In this document: in pieces, positions 58,147-64,000 of the stretch
Position numbering within the stretch: the stretch's first letter is position 1
Layout: every line of letters begins with the position of its first letter
NCBI GenBank assembly: GCA_030157785.1
Contig: JAOAUC010000041.1
Coordinates: forward strand, 96,863 to 160,862
Direction: 5' to 3'
DNA length: 64,000 bases
DNA from: Zoogloea oleivorans
Lineage (GTDB): Bacteria > Pseudomonadota > Gammaproteobacteria > Burkholderiales > Rhodocyclaceae
Program-made: the position numbers and the translations under genes
Notes under the pieces: generated by a model
Database searches by the model: none
The model's input: the letters and a program-made list of their open reading frames with translations, nothing else
What the model was told of the DNA's origin: nothing

Positions 58147-58925
58147 GTCGGCTTCTCCAGCTTGTAGTGGACCGGGACGATGATCTGGATTTCGCGGTTC
58201 TGCAGGGTTTCGGGCGGGCGGGGCAGCGGTGCGGCGTTGGTGACGAGCTGTACGGCGTTCTGGTCGAGCACGTCGAAGCCGCTGGAGTGCACCACCTGGG
58301 TGGCGACGATGTTGCCCTTGCGGGCAATGGTGACACGCAGCTGCACTTCGCCTTCCCAGCCACGCATGGCGGCGATGCGCGGGTATTGCTGCTGGCGGGC
58401 GAGGGCGCTGGAGAGGCTGCGGCCGTAGCGTTCGAGAAGGGCCGGATCGAGGGGTTCTTCGGCGTGCACCGGGACTGCCGGGGCCGGTTCGGTGCGGACG
58501 ATGGCGGCGACCGGTGCAGGGGCGACCGGGGCGGATTCGACAGGTGCCGGTGCCGCTTTGGTCATCGGTGCTGGCGCTGCCGTAGGGGCGGGGCCGGTGC
58601 GGACGACCGCCGGGGCTGGCGTGCTCGGGCTCGCCGGGCGGGCCAGGATGGGCGCGGGCTTCGGCGGCACGGCGGCGATGCTGCGGGCCGGCTGCGCCGG
58701 CTGTGTTTCGACGGCGACCGGCGGCGGGCTGGCTGCGGGAAGCGGCGCTGCGGTGCGCAGCACAACCTGCAGGGGCTTCAGGATCTCTTCGCGGTTGTCG
58801 GGAAGTGTGCCGTGCTGCCACAGCAGGGCCAGCACGTGCAGGCCGATGGAGGCGCCGATGGCCAGCTTGAGCGGGCGGGGCAGGGTTTCGGCCCTGCCGG
58901 GCAGGGGCAGCAGCATTGCGTTCAT
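58143..58925 (-). CDS. tonB: Energy transducer TonB
   Basis: 260 residues. N-terminal anchor helix (about 18-36, including SIGLHVLALLW), a long Pro/Ala-rich periplasmic spacer (about 60-160), then a TonB C-terminal domain (YPRIAAMRGWEGEVQLRVTI). Couples the proton motive force to outer-membrane receptors. No ExbB/ExbD or receptor is adjacent. Its presence inside a quinoprotein operon suggests dedicated uptake of a metal or cofactor. Overlaps both neighbours by 3-4 bp. Confidence 0.88.
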   Translation of the reverse strand: MNAMLLPLPGRAETLPRPLKLAIGASIGLHVLALLWQHGTLPDNREEILKPLQVVLRTAAPLPAASPPPVAVETQPAQPARSIAAVPPKPAPILARPASPSTPAPAVVRTGPAPTAAPAPMTKAAPAPVESAPVAPAPVAAIVRTEPAPAVPVHAEEPLDPALLERYGRSLSSALARQQQYPRIAAMRGWEGEVQLRVTIARKGNIVATQVVHSSGFDVLDQNAVQLVTNAAPLPRPPETLQNREIQIIVPVHYKLEKPT

Positions 58926-59872
58926 TGAGCGGGTCTCCCGCTGCGTGACAGGGCTTTCAACTCGTAGGCCGGGAAGAGCTGGCCCACCGAGCGCCGGTAC
59001 TCTGCTTCGACCACGGCCAGGCGGCGGAATTCGGCCGGCAGGTCGATGGCCAGGGCTTCGGTCATGTCGAGGCCGTCTTCGGCCGCCTGGCGCAGGGCCT
59101 TGTCGAGCCAGGTGAGCCAGGCGCGGGTCTGGCGGATCGGGCCGGCGTCGAGGGTGACGGGGCCGTGGCCGGGCACCAGCACCTGGAAGCCGAGGGTGTC
59201 GAGCCGGTCGAGGGAAGCCTGCCAGGCGGGGATGTTGGCGTGCGGGGTGGTGGGTGCGCGGTCGTGGAATACCAGATCGCCTGCAAACAGTACGCCGGTG
59301 CTGCGGTCGAAAATCGCCAGATCGGCGCCGGTGTGGCCCTTGAGGGCGATCAGTTCGAGCTTGTGGCCGCCCAGTTCCATGGGGCCGGGGGTGACGGGTT
59401 TGGCCGGAGCGAGCACTTCGGTGCCGGCCATCCAGTCGCCAATGAGGCGGTACATGTTCTCGTTGAAGCTGCCGCCTTCGCTGTGGATGCCGTGGATGGT
59501 GTCGGGCAGGGCGGCGAGGGTGTCCGGCGCAAAGGCCTGGTTGCCCAGGAAGTGGTCGGGGTGGTGGTGGGTGTTGAGCACCATGACCACCGGTTTGTCG
59601 GTAATGCGGGCGATGGCGCGGCGCAGTTGCTCGCCGTAGGCGCGGGACGGGCCGCTGTCGATCACCAGCACGCCGGCCGGGGTGACGATGAAGCCGGTAT
59701 TCACAATGTTGCCGCCGTTTTTAAAGCTGAAGTCTTCGCTCAGCCCGGTCAGCACCCAGGTATCGGTGGCGATGCGTACCGGACGAAGGTCGTAGTTCAT
59801 GTCGGCGGCGGCGAGGAGCAGGGCCCAGCCGAGGGTGAACAGGGCAACAAGACTGCGGGCGGATCGGCTCAT
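58922..59872 (-). CDS. Quinoprotein-associated zinc metallohydrolase (MBL fold)
   Basis: 316 residues. Signal peptide (about 1-23), MBL-fold zinc motif HHHPDH (102-107), with further ligands in KGHTGADL, FAGDLVF and PGHGPV. Resembles the zinc metallohydrolase of the quinoprotein relay system described in database families next to PQQ dehydrogenases. Alternative GTG start at 59881 would give a GTGA overlap with the upstream gene. Same fold as SoxH at 13 kb. Confidence 0.85.
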   Translation of the reverse strand: MSRSARSLVALFTLGWALLLAAADMNYDLRPVRIATDTWVLTGLSEDFSFKNGGNIVNTGFIVTPAGVLVIDSGPSRAYGEQLRRAIARITDKPVVMVLNTHHHPDHFLGNQAFAPDTLAALPDTIHGIHSEGGSFNENMYRLIGDWMAGTEVLAPAKPVTPGPMELGGHKLELIALKGHTGADLAIFDRSTGVLFAGDLVFHDRAPTTPHANIPAWQASLDRLDTLGFQVLVPGHGPVTLDAGPIRQTRAWLTWLDKALRQAAEDGLDMTEALAIDLPAEFRRLAVVEAEYRRSVGQLFPAYELKALSRSGRPAQ

Positions 59873-59877
59873 GGCGT

Positions 59878-60660
59878 TCACTTTTCGATCGTTGCCGAGA
59901 TGGCGTTGCCGTTGTTGTCGCGGCCGCTCACCTGATAGCCGGTGGAGGCGCGGGCGGCGGGGATGTCCACCGTGAATACGGGGTTTTCGGAAAGCGGTTC
60001 GAAGCCCTCGATGTGCATCAGGGGCTTGCCCTGCGCATCGGCCAGATCGAGGGGCTGGATATAGAAGGCGGGGATGCCGGCAGCCAGGCCGGTGTCTTCC
60101 GGATGGATGATGCGCAGGCGGATGCGTTCGCCGCCTTCCTTGCGCTCCCACACGCGGCTGCTCACTTCGCCCAGGCGCTTCTGCCATTCGGGCGAGGCGC
60201 TGCCGGCGGAAGGCAGGGTGCAACCACCGCCCGTGGTGTTCACCCAGGTGCCGCCGACGTGCCATGTGCCGTCGGCCGTGCGGGCGGCTGCGCGTACCGG
60301 GGACGATTGCTGCAGCTTGATGCGGAAGCCAAGGCCCGGGTGCGCGCCGGTGGGGGCGAAGCGGACGATGCGGGCGATGGGGTTGAGGTCGGCAAAGACC
60401 AGCACTTCGGTCACGCCGGGCAACGCGGCGGCATCCACGCTGACCGGGACGTTCATGGGGTTCTCGGCGGTCAGCGGTGCGCTGACCTTTACCCGCTCGT
60501 CGAAGACGACCCGGGCGTTGGCCGGAAACAGATCCTTGCGCATGTAGCTCCAGTTATGGGAGCCAAGCGGGTCGTTCTGGGTCTCGCCCTTCGGTGCGGC
60601 AAGGGCAAGGCTGCAGGCCAGCATCAGCGATGCGGCCGCGAGGGCGTGGGGCTTGATCAT
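59878..60660 (-). CDS. Quinoprotein-dehydrogenase-associated SoxYZ-like carrier (fused)
   Basis: 260 residues. Signal peptide (about 1-21). The N-terminal half is SoxY-like with a carrier cysteine in TTGGGCTLP (Cys147); the C-terminal half is SoxZ-like (about 150-260). It differs from true SoxY, whose Cys sits in a terminal GGCGG. Families of this kind are annotated beside PQQ dehydrogenases. First gene of the leftward seven-gene operon, so probably a periplasmic carrier in a relay with the metallohydrolase. Function is not established. Confidence 0.85.
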   Translation of the reverse strand: MIKPHALAAASLMLACSLALAAPKGETQNDPLGSHNWSYMRKDLFPANARVVFDERVKVSAPLTAENPMNVPVSVDAAALPGVTEVLVFADLNPIARIVRFAPTGAHPGLGFRIKLQQSSPVRAAARTADGTWHVGGTWVNTTGGGCTLPSAGSASPEWQKRLGEVSSRVWERKEGGERIRLRIIHPEDTGLAAGIPAFYIQPLDLADAQGKPLMHIEGFEPLSENPVFTVDIPAARASTGYQVSGRDNNGNAISATIEK

Positions 60661-61115
60661 TCTGTCTCCTGACGGCGGCCTGCTCGATGGCGGCCAGCTC
60701 TGTGGTGCGACAGATGCTGCAAGAGCTGTGCCAAGGAAATTCGGGGCCTGCGGGCCGCTCTCATCCCCCGCAGAGGGCCTCTCCGGCGGTCTGGGCAGGC
60801 GCTTGCCCGCTGGCCGGAGTACCGCTCTGCACCATGTCCTGCTTCGGATTGTTGCAACTTGGAGCAGTTGGTGAGGAATGAAGCATCTGTCTCGCCGGCG
60901 CCGTGTTGCGATACACCTGTTGCACCTCCGGCGCTTTTTTTCACAAGGTCCAAGGTCCCGTTTTTTATCGGGAATTTTTCCCGGCTTGTAATTTTTGGTG
61001 TGATTGCCGGTGCCGGTGGCACAGCTCTTGCGCATCAGAGGTGCAGCATGGTTCGGTAGGGTCGGGAGGTGGCCGCCCGGATCGTGTTTCAGCACCTTCT
61101 ATAAGGAGACATTCA
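60661..61115. promoter_or_regulatory. Divergent control region of the quinoprotein system
   Basis: 455 bp with no gene. Contains a perfect inverted repeat CGGGAA-TTT-TTCCCG (60969-60983), the palindrome GTTGCAAC (60851-60858), two direct TGTTGC boxes 14 bp apart (60904, 60918), an A/T-rich block (60935-61000) and a sigma-54-like promoter (61017-61032). These could be sites for the LuxR-type regulator encoded in the operon. Binding is inferred. Confidence 0.55.
61017..61032 (+). promoter_or_regulatory. Candidate sigma-54 promoter of the quinoprotein dehydrogenase
   Basis: TGGCACAGCTCTTGCG: GG and GC elements with 10 bp between, matching TGGCAC-N5-TTGC. Predicted start near 61043, about 70 bp before the gene. 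The partner regulator would have to be an enhancer-binding protein, which the linked LuxR-type regulator is not. Confidence 0.6.
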
Positions 61116-62906
61116 ATGATCCAAAGGAGCAAAAAAATGAAAAAGCCGTTCGCGATGACCATGATTGCCGCTGCGCTGATGGTCGCGGGCTCTGTCCAGG
61201 CGAAAGAAGTAACCGACGCCGACATTGCCAATGACGCCAAGACCACCGGCGATGTGGTCCATTTCGGCCTCGGCCAGCAAGGTCAGCGCTTCAGCACACT
61301 CGACAAGGTCAACGTCAAGACCGTCAAGAACCTGGTTCCGGTGTGGTCCTTCTCCTTCGGTGGCGAAAAGCAGCGCGGCCAGGAATCCCAGCCCGTCATT
61401 TTTGACGGCAAGATGTACGTGACCGCCTCCTACAGCCGCATCTTTGCCCTCGACGCCAAGACAGGCAAGAAGCTCTGGAAGTACGAGCACCGTCTGCCCG
61501 AAGGCATCATGCCTTGCTGTGACGTGGTTAACCGCGGCGCCGCGCTGTATGGCGACCTGGTGATCTTCGCCACCCTCGACGCCCAGCTCGTGGCCCTGAA
61601 CAAGGACACCGGCAAGGTTGTGTGGAAGGAAAAGATCGACGACTACGCCGCCGGCTACTCCGCTTCTGCCGCCCCGCTGATCGTCAAGGGCCTGATCATC
61701 ACCGGCGTGTCCGGTGGCGAGTTCGGCGTGCAGGGCCGCATGGAAGCCCGCGATGCCAAGACCGGCAAGATGGTGTGGATGCGCCCGACCGTCGAAGGCA
61801 ACATGGGCTACAAGTGGGTGAACGGCGAGAAGGTCGAAAACGGCATCTCCGGCACGACCAACGCCACCTGGACCGGCGACCTCTGGAAGACCGGCGGCGC
61901 AGCTACCTGGAACGGCGCTACCTACGATCCGGAAACCAACCTGGTCTTTGCCGGCACCGGCAACCCGGCTCCGTGGAACAGCCACCTGCGCCCCGGCGAC
62001 AACCTGTTCTCGTCGGCCACCGTGGCCATCGACCCGGATACCGGCAAGATCGTCTGGCACTACCAGACCACGCCCCACGACGGCTGGGACTTCGACGGCG
62101 TAAACGAGTTCGTGTCCTTCGACTACAAGGATCCGAAGACCGGCCAGATCATCAAGGCCGGCGGCAAGGCCGACCGCAACGGCTTCTTCTTCGTCATCGA
62201 CCGTACCAACGGCAAGCTGATCAACGCCTTCCCCTTCGTCAAGGACATCACCTGGGCCAAGGGCTTCGACCTGACCACCGGTCGTCCGATCTACACCGAA
62301 GGCGGCCGTCCGGGCGATCCGTCTGCGGCTGGCGAAGATGGCAAGAAGGGCAAGACCGTGTTCTCGGCACCGTCCTTCCTGGGCGGCAAGAACCAGATGC
62401 AGATGGCCTACAACCCGATGACCGGCCTGTTCTACGTGCCGGCCAACGAATGGGGCATGGACATCTGGAACGAGCCCGTCTCCTACAAGCGCGGTGCGGC
62501 CTACCTGGGCGCCGGCTTCACCATCAAGGCCCTGCACGACGACTACATCGGCTCCCTGCGCGCCGTGGATCCGAATGCCGGCAAGATCGTCTGGGAAAAC
62601 AAGAACTACGCTCCCCTGTGGGGCGGTGTCCTGACCACCGCTGGCAACCTGACCTTCTACGGTACCCCCGAAGGCTACCTGAAGGCCCTGGATGCCAAGA
62701 CCGGCAAGGAAGTCTGGTCCTTCCAGACCGGCTCCGGCGTGGTGGCTCCCCCGGTTACCTGGATGGAAGGCGGCGAGCAGTACGTGGCCGTGGTTTCCGG
62801 CTGGGGCGGCGCTGTTCCCCTGTGGGGCGGCGACGTGGCCCGTCGCGTGAACTTCCTGGAGCAGGGCGGTTCCGTCTGGGTGTTCAAGCTGCACACCGGC
62901 AAGTAA
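61116..62906 (+). CDS. PQQ-dependent alcohol dehydrogenase, lanthanide-type signature (PedH/ExaF-like)
   Basis: 596 residues from ATG 61116 (alternative ATG 61137, also with AAGGAG seven bases ahead). Signal peptide ends near residue 29. Eight-bladed propeller with tryptophan-docking motifs, a vicinal disulfide Cys134-Cys135 ([10 protein letters not shown]), and the catalytic Asp325 in [11 protein letters not shown]. Asp327, two residues on, is the extra metal ligand found in lanthanide-dependent enzymes (XoxF, PedH/ExaF) and missing from calcium MxaF (WDYAGVN). Oxidises alcohols in the periplasm and passes electrons to a cytochrome c. No dedicated cytochrome or pqq genes are in the window. 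Confidence 0.93.
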   Translation: MIQRSKKMKKPFAMTMIAAALMVAGSVQAKEVTDADIANDAKTTGDVVHFGLGQQGQRFSTLDKVNVKTVKNLVPVWSFSFGGEKQRGQESQPVIFDGKMYVTASYSRIFALDAKTGKKLWKYEHRLPEGIMPCCDVVNRGAALYGDLVIFATLDAQLVALNKDTGKVVWKEKIDDYAAGYSASAAPLIVKGLIITGVSGGEFGVQGRMEARDAKTGKMVWMRPTVEGNMGYKWVNGEKVENGISGTTNATWTGDLWKTGGAATWNGATYDPETNLVFAGTGNPAPWNSHLRPGDNLFSSATVAIDPDTGKIVWHYQTTPHDGWDFDGVNEFVSFDYKDPKTGQIIKAGGKADRNGFFFVIDRTNGKLINAFPFVKDITWAKGFDLTTGRPIYTEGGRPGDPSAAGEDGKKGKTVFSAPSFLGGKNQMQMAYNPMTGLFYVPANEWGMDIWNEPVSYKRGAAYLGAGFTIKALHDDYIGSLRAVDPNAGKIVWENKNYAPLWGGVLTTAGNLTFYGTPEGYLKALDAKTGKEVWSFQTGSGVVAPPVTWMEGGEQYVAVVSGWGGAVPLWGGDVARRVNFLEQGGSVWVFKLHTGK

Positions 62907-62924
62907 TTTGCGCTGGATGTAACA

Positions 62925-62960
62925 ACGGCCCGGTCGAGCAATCGACCGGGCCGTTTTTTA
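62925..62960 (+). terminator. Intrinsic terminator after the quinoprotein dehydrogenase
   Basis: Perfect 13-bp stem ACGGCCCGGTCGA / TCGACCGGGCCGT (62925-62937, 62942-62954), loop GCAA, then six T residues. Ends at the stop of the convergent DUF1801 gene. Confidence 0.93.
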
Positions 62961-63353
62961 TGACTTCGCCGGCTGGTGAGGCCGGGTCGCCGCCTTGGCC
63001 TGATTCTGCTTCAGGCGGAGGGTGCTGATGCGTGCGATGAGATCGTAGGGAATCGGCTTGTCAAAGGGAAAGCGAAGATTCCCCTTCTCCCCCGCGTAGG
63101 GTGCGATGGCTTGCTCGATGTCGGCATCACCACTGACGGGGGGATACAGGCCGATGTGGTTCTTGAACGCGGCAAAGTACACAAGAATGCCGGCCTGCCT
63201 GAACGCGGGCATTCTGTAACTGATGACTTCCTGCGCCTCGGGTGCAGCCTCACGAACGATCTGACGTATCCGCTGAAGGATGTTCTGTATTTCCGGCGAG
63301 AAAGCCGCGATGTAGGCGTCGATGGTCGCTGGCGGTTCTGAATGAGGCTTCAT
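62958..63353 (-). CDS. DUF1801-domain protein (YdhG-like)
   Basis: 131 residues from the ATG at 63353: ATIDAYIAAFSPEIQNILQR, SYRMPAFRQAGILVYFAAFK and HIGLYPPVSGDADI are typical of the small YdhG/YjbR-like alpha-beta domain of unknown function, sometimes called an iron chaperone fold. The frame stays open upstream through the 21-bp repeat array to a GTG at 63605, which would add 84 residues of heptapeptide repeats; no good ribosome site supports either start, so the shorter form is preferred by family length. Confidence 0.75.
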   Translation of the reverse strand: MKPHSEPPATIDAYIAAFSPEIQNILQRIRQIVREAAPEAQEVISYRMPAFRQAGILVYFAAFKNHIGLYPPVSGDADIEQAIAPYAGEKGNLRFPFDKPIPYDLIARISTLRLKQNQAKAATRPHQPAKS

Positions 63354-63371
63354 GGGTGGATATCCGCCTTC

Positions 63372-63602
63372 CGCTTGTGGATGATTTTCATCACTGCCTT
63401 GATGAAAATCATCAGATACCTGACGCCTGAGGTCAAACCCTTGATCTCCACCATCAAGGGTTTGACGTCCCGCATCAAGAGCCTGATGGCAAACACTCAG
63501 TGCTTCATGAAAATCATCAAGCCTCTGATGAAAATCATCAGGGTCTGAGTGGTAATCATCAAGCACTGGATGCTTACCGTCCACCGCTGGATGGTCATCG
63601 TC
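63372..63602. repeat. Eleven tandem 21-bp repeats with internal dyads
   Basis: Eleven degenerate 21-bp units upstream of, and in frame with, the DUF1801 gene. Best-preserved units (63393-63413, 63498-63539) carry the dyad GATGA-TTT-TCATC. Leftward the units read as heptapeptides of the form DDFHQxL; rightward as MKIIKxL. Because 21 is a multiple of three, both strands stay open. Together with the single REP this accounts for the gap 63354-63710. Confidence 0.8.
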
Positions 63603-63658
63603 CACTTGTTGAGGGCGGTGAGTTGTCAGTTATGGGCAGACGGGGGTTTTGCGGGCGT

Positions 63659-63680
63659 GGGCGACTGAAGTCGCCCCTAC
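63659..63680. repeat. Single REP unit
   Basis: GGGCGACTGAAGTCGCCC followed by CTAC, identical to the right-hand units of the doublets, with no partner nearby. Lies between the repeat array and prfC. Confidence 0.88.
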
Positions 63681-63710
63681 AGGACATCTCCGGTTCGGTG
63701 GGGGGCGGGC

Positions 63711-64000
63711 TTAGTAGATCTCCCGCGTCTCCAGGAACTTGATGTCCGGGAAGCGTTCCTGGGCCATTTGCAGGTTGACCCGGTTGGGGGCCAGGTAGAC
63801 GTAGTCGCCGTTGCCGTCGAAGGCCATGTTGGCGGGGGACTTGTCGGCGAGGGTGCGCAGGTCGGCTTCGGAGCCGCGCAGCCAGCGGGCGGTGACGTAG
63901 CTGCAGGACTCGAACATCACGTCCACGCCGTATTCGAACTCGAGGCGGTGGGCCACCACGTCGAACTGCAGGGTGCCGACGGCGCCGAGGATGAGTTCGT
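63711..64000 (-). CDS. prfC: Peptide chain release factor 3, C-terminal part (cut by window edge)
   Basis: The last 96 codons of a leftward gene. LILGAVGTLQFDVVAHRLEF, followed by EYGVDVMFE and the closing DYVYLAPNRVNLQMAQERFP, matches the C-terminal domain of RF3, the GTPase that recycles RF1/RF2 after peptide release. The stop is TAA at 63711-63713. The GTPase domain lies outside the window. Confidence 0.93.
   Translation of the reverse strand, partial: ELILGAVGTLQFDVVAHRLEFEYGVDVMFESCSYVTARWLRGSEADLRTLADKSPANMAFDGNGDYVYLAPNRVNLQMAQERFPDIKFLETREIY

Noticed and set aside
62958..63605. A 215-residue reading of the DUF1801 gene including the heptapeptide repeats
   Set aside because: Starts at a GTG with no ribosome site, and the added part is the 21-bp array; family length favours the ATG at 63353. 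Kept as a finding, not as the gene call.
63380..63605. CRISPR array
   Set aside because: Units are contiguous 21-bp degenerate repeats without unique spacers, and no cas genes are present.

Overview
The window reads as chromosomal DNA of a GC-rich betaproteobacterium. A free-living, respiratory nitrogen fixer of the Rhodocyclaceae (Azospira/Dechlorosoma type) fits best. This is inferred from gene content: nif accessory genes, urea ABC transport with urease, a full sox set, many periplasmic c-type cytochromes, a PQQ alcohol dehydrogenase and an (R)-enoyl-CoA hydratase of the PHA type. Nearly all DNA is coding. The few AT-rich gaps are promoters.

Layout. (1) 1-11.4 kb: the 5' part of azoR divergent from a LysR regulator; an AapJQM-type amino-acid ABC importer with no ATPase gene beside it; a MexE-MexF-OprN-like RND efflux operon divergent from a MexT-like LysR regulator. 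(2) 11.4-22.9 kb, sulfur oxidation: a periplasmic rhodanese and small cytochrome c, then the leftward operon soxC-D-Y-Z-A-X-B-H and a SoxS/W-like thioredoxin, divergent from a cytochrome/flavocytochrome c sulfide dehydrogenase pair and followed by a c4-like dihaem cytochrome. (3) 23.0-26.7 kb: a foreign-looking three-gene module (kelch-like propeller, LamG-like plus Ig repeats, Ig repeat) beside tRNA-Val(CAC). (4) 27-33.2 kb: housekeeping and signalling genes (Sel1 repeats, EamA transporter, CBS-CBS-PAS histidine kinase, NnrD/E metabolite repair, HDOD). (5) 33.4-45.3 kb: urtABCDE and ureDABCEFG on one strand, interrupted by four REP doublets, then phaJ. (6) 45.6-52.5 kb: leftward nif operon iscA-nifU-nifS-nifV-cysE-(TPR)-nifW-nifZ-nifM, with a clear sigma-54 -24/-12 promoter and a NifA-type TGT-N10-ACA site. 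(7) 52.7-62.9 kb: a quinoprotein alcohol dehydrogenase system. The dehydrogenase carries the extra Asp typical of lanthanide-dependent enzymes. Divergent from it is a seven-gene operon: fused SoxYZ-like carrier, zinc metallohydrolase, TonB, histidine kinase, LuxR-type response regulator, SRPBCC protein and NosR-like membrane flavoprotein. (8) 63-64 kb: a small DUF1801 protein preceded by an 11-unit 21-bp repeat array, and the 3' end of prfC.

How the parts work together. The sox and fcc genes feed electrons from reduced sulfur into cytochromes c. The urt/ure block imports and hydrolyses urea. The nif block matures nitrogenase, whose structural genes lie elsewhere. The quinoprotein block looks like a self-contained alcohol-oxidation module with its own sensor and a TonB that may energise metal or cofactor uptake.

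The most notable non-coding signals are a family of REP/REPIN palindromes found only in the right half, one copy carrying a compensatory base-pair change, and the 21-bp dyad array at 63.4 kb. Strongest candidates for follow-up are the lanthanide-type dehydrogenase with its TonB/two-component operon, the REPIN family, and the 21-bp array.
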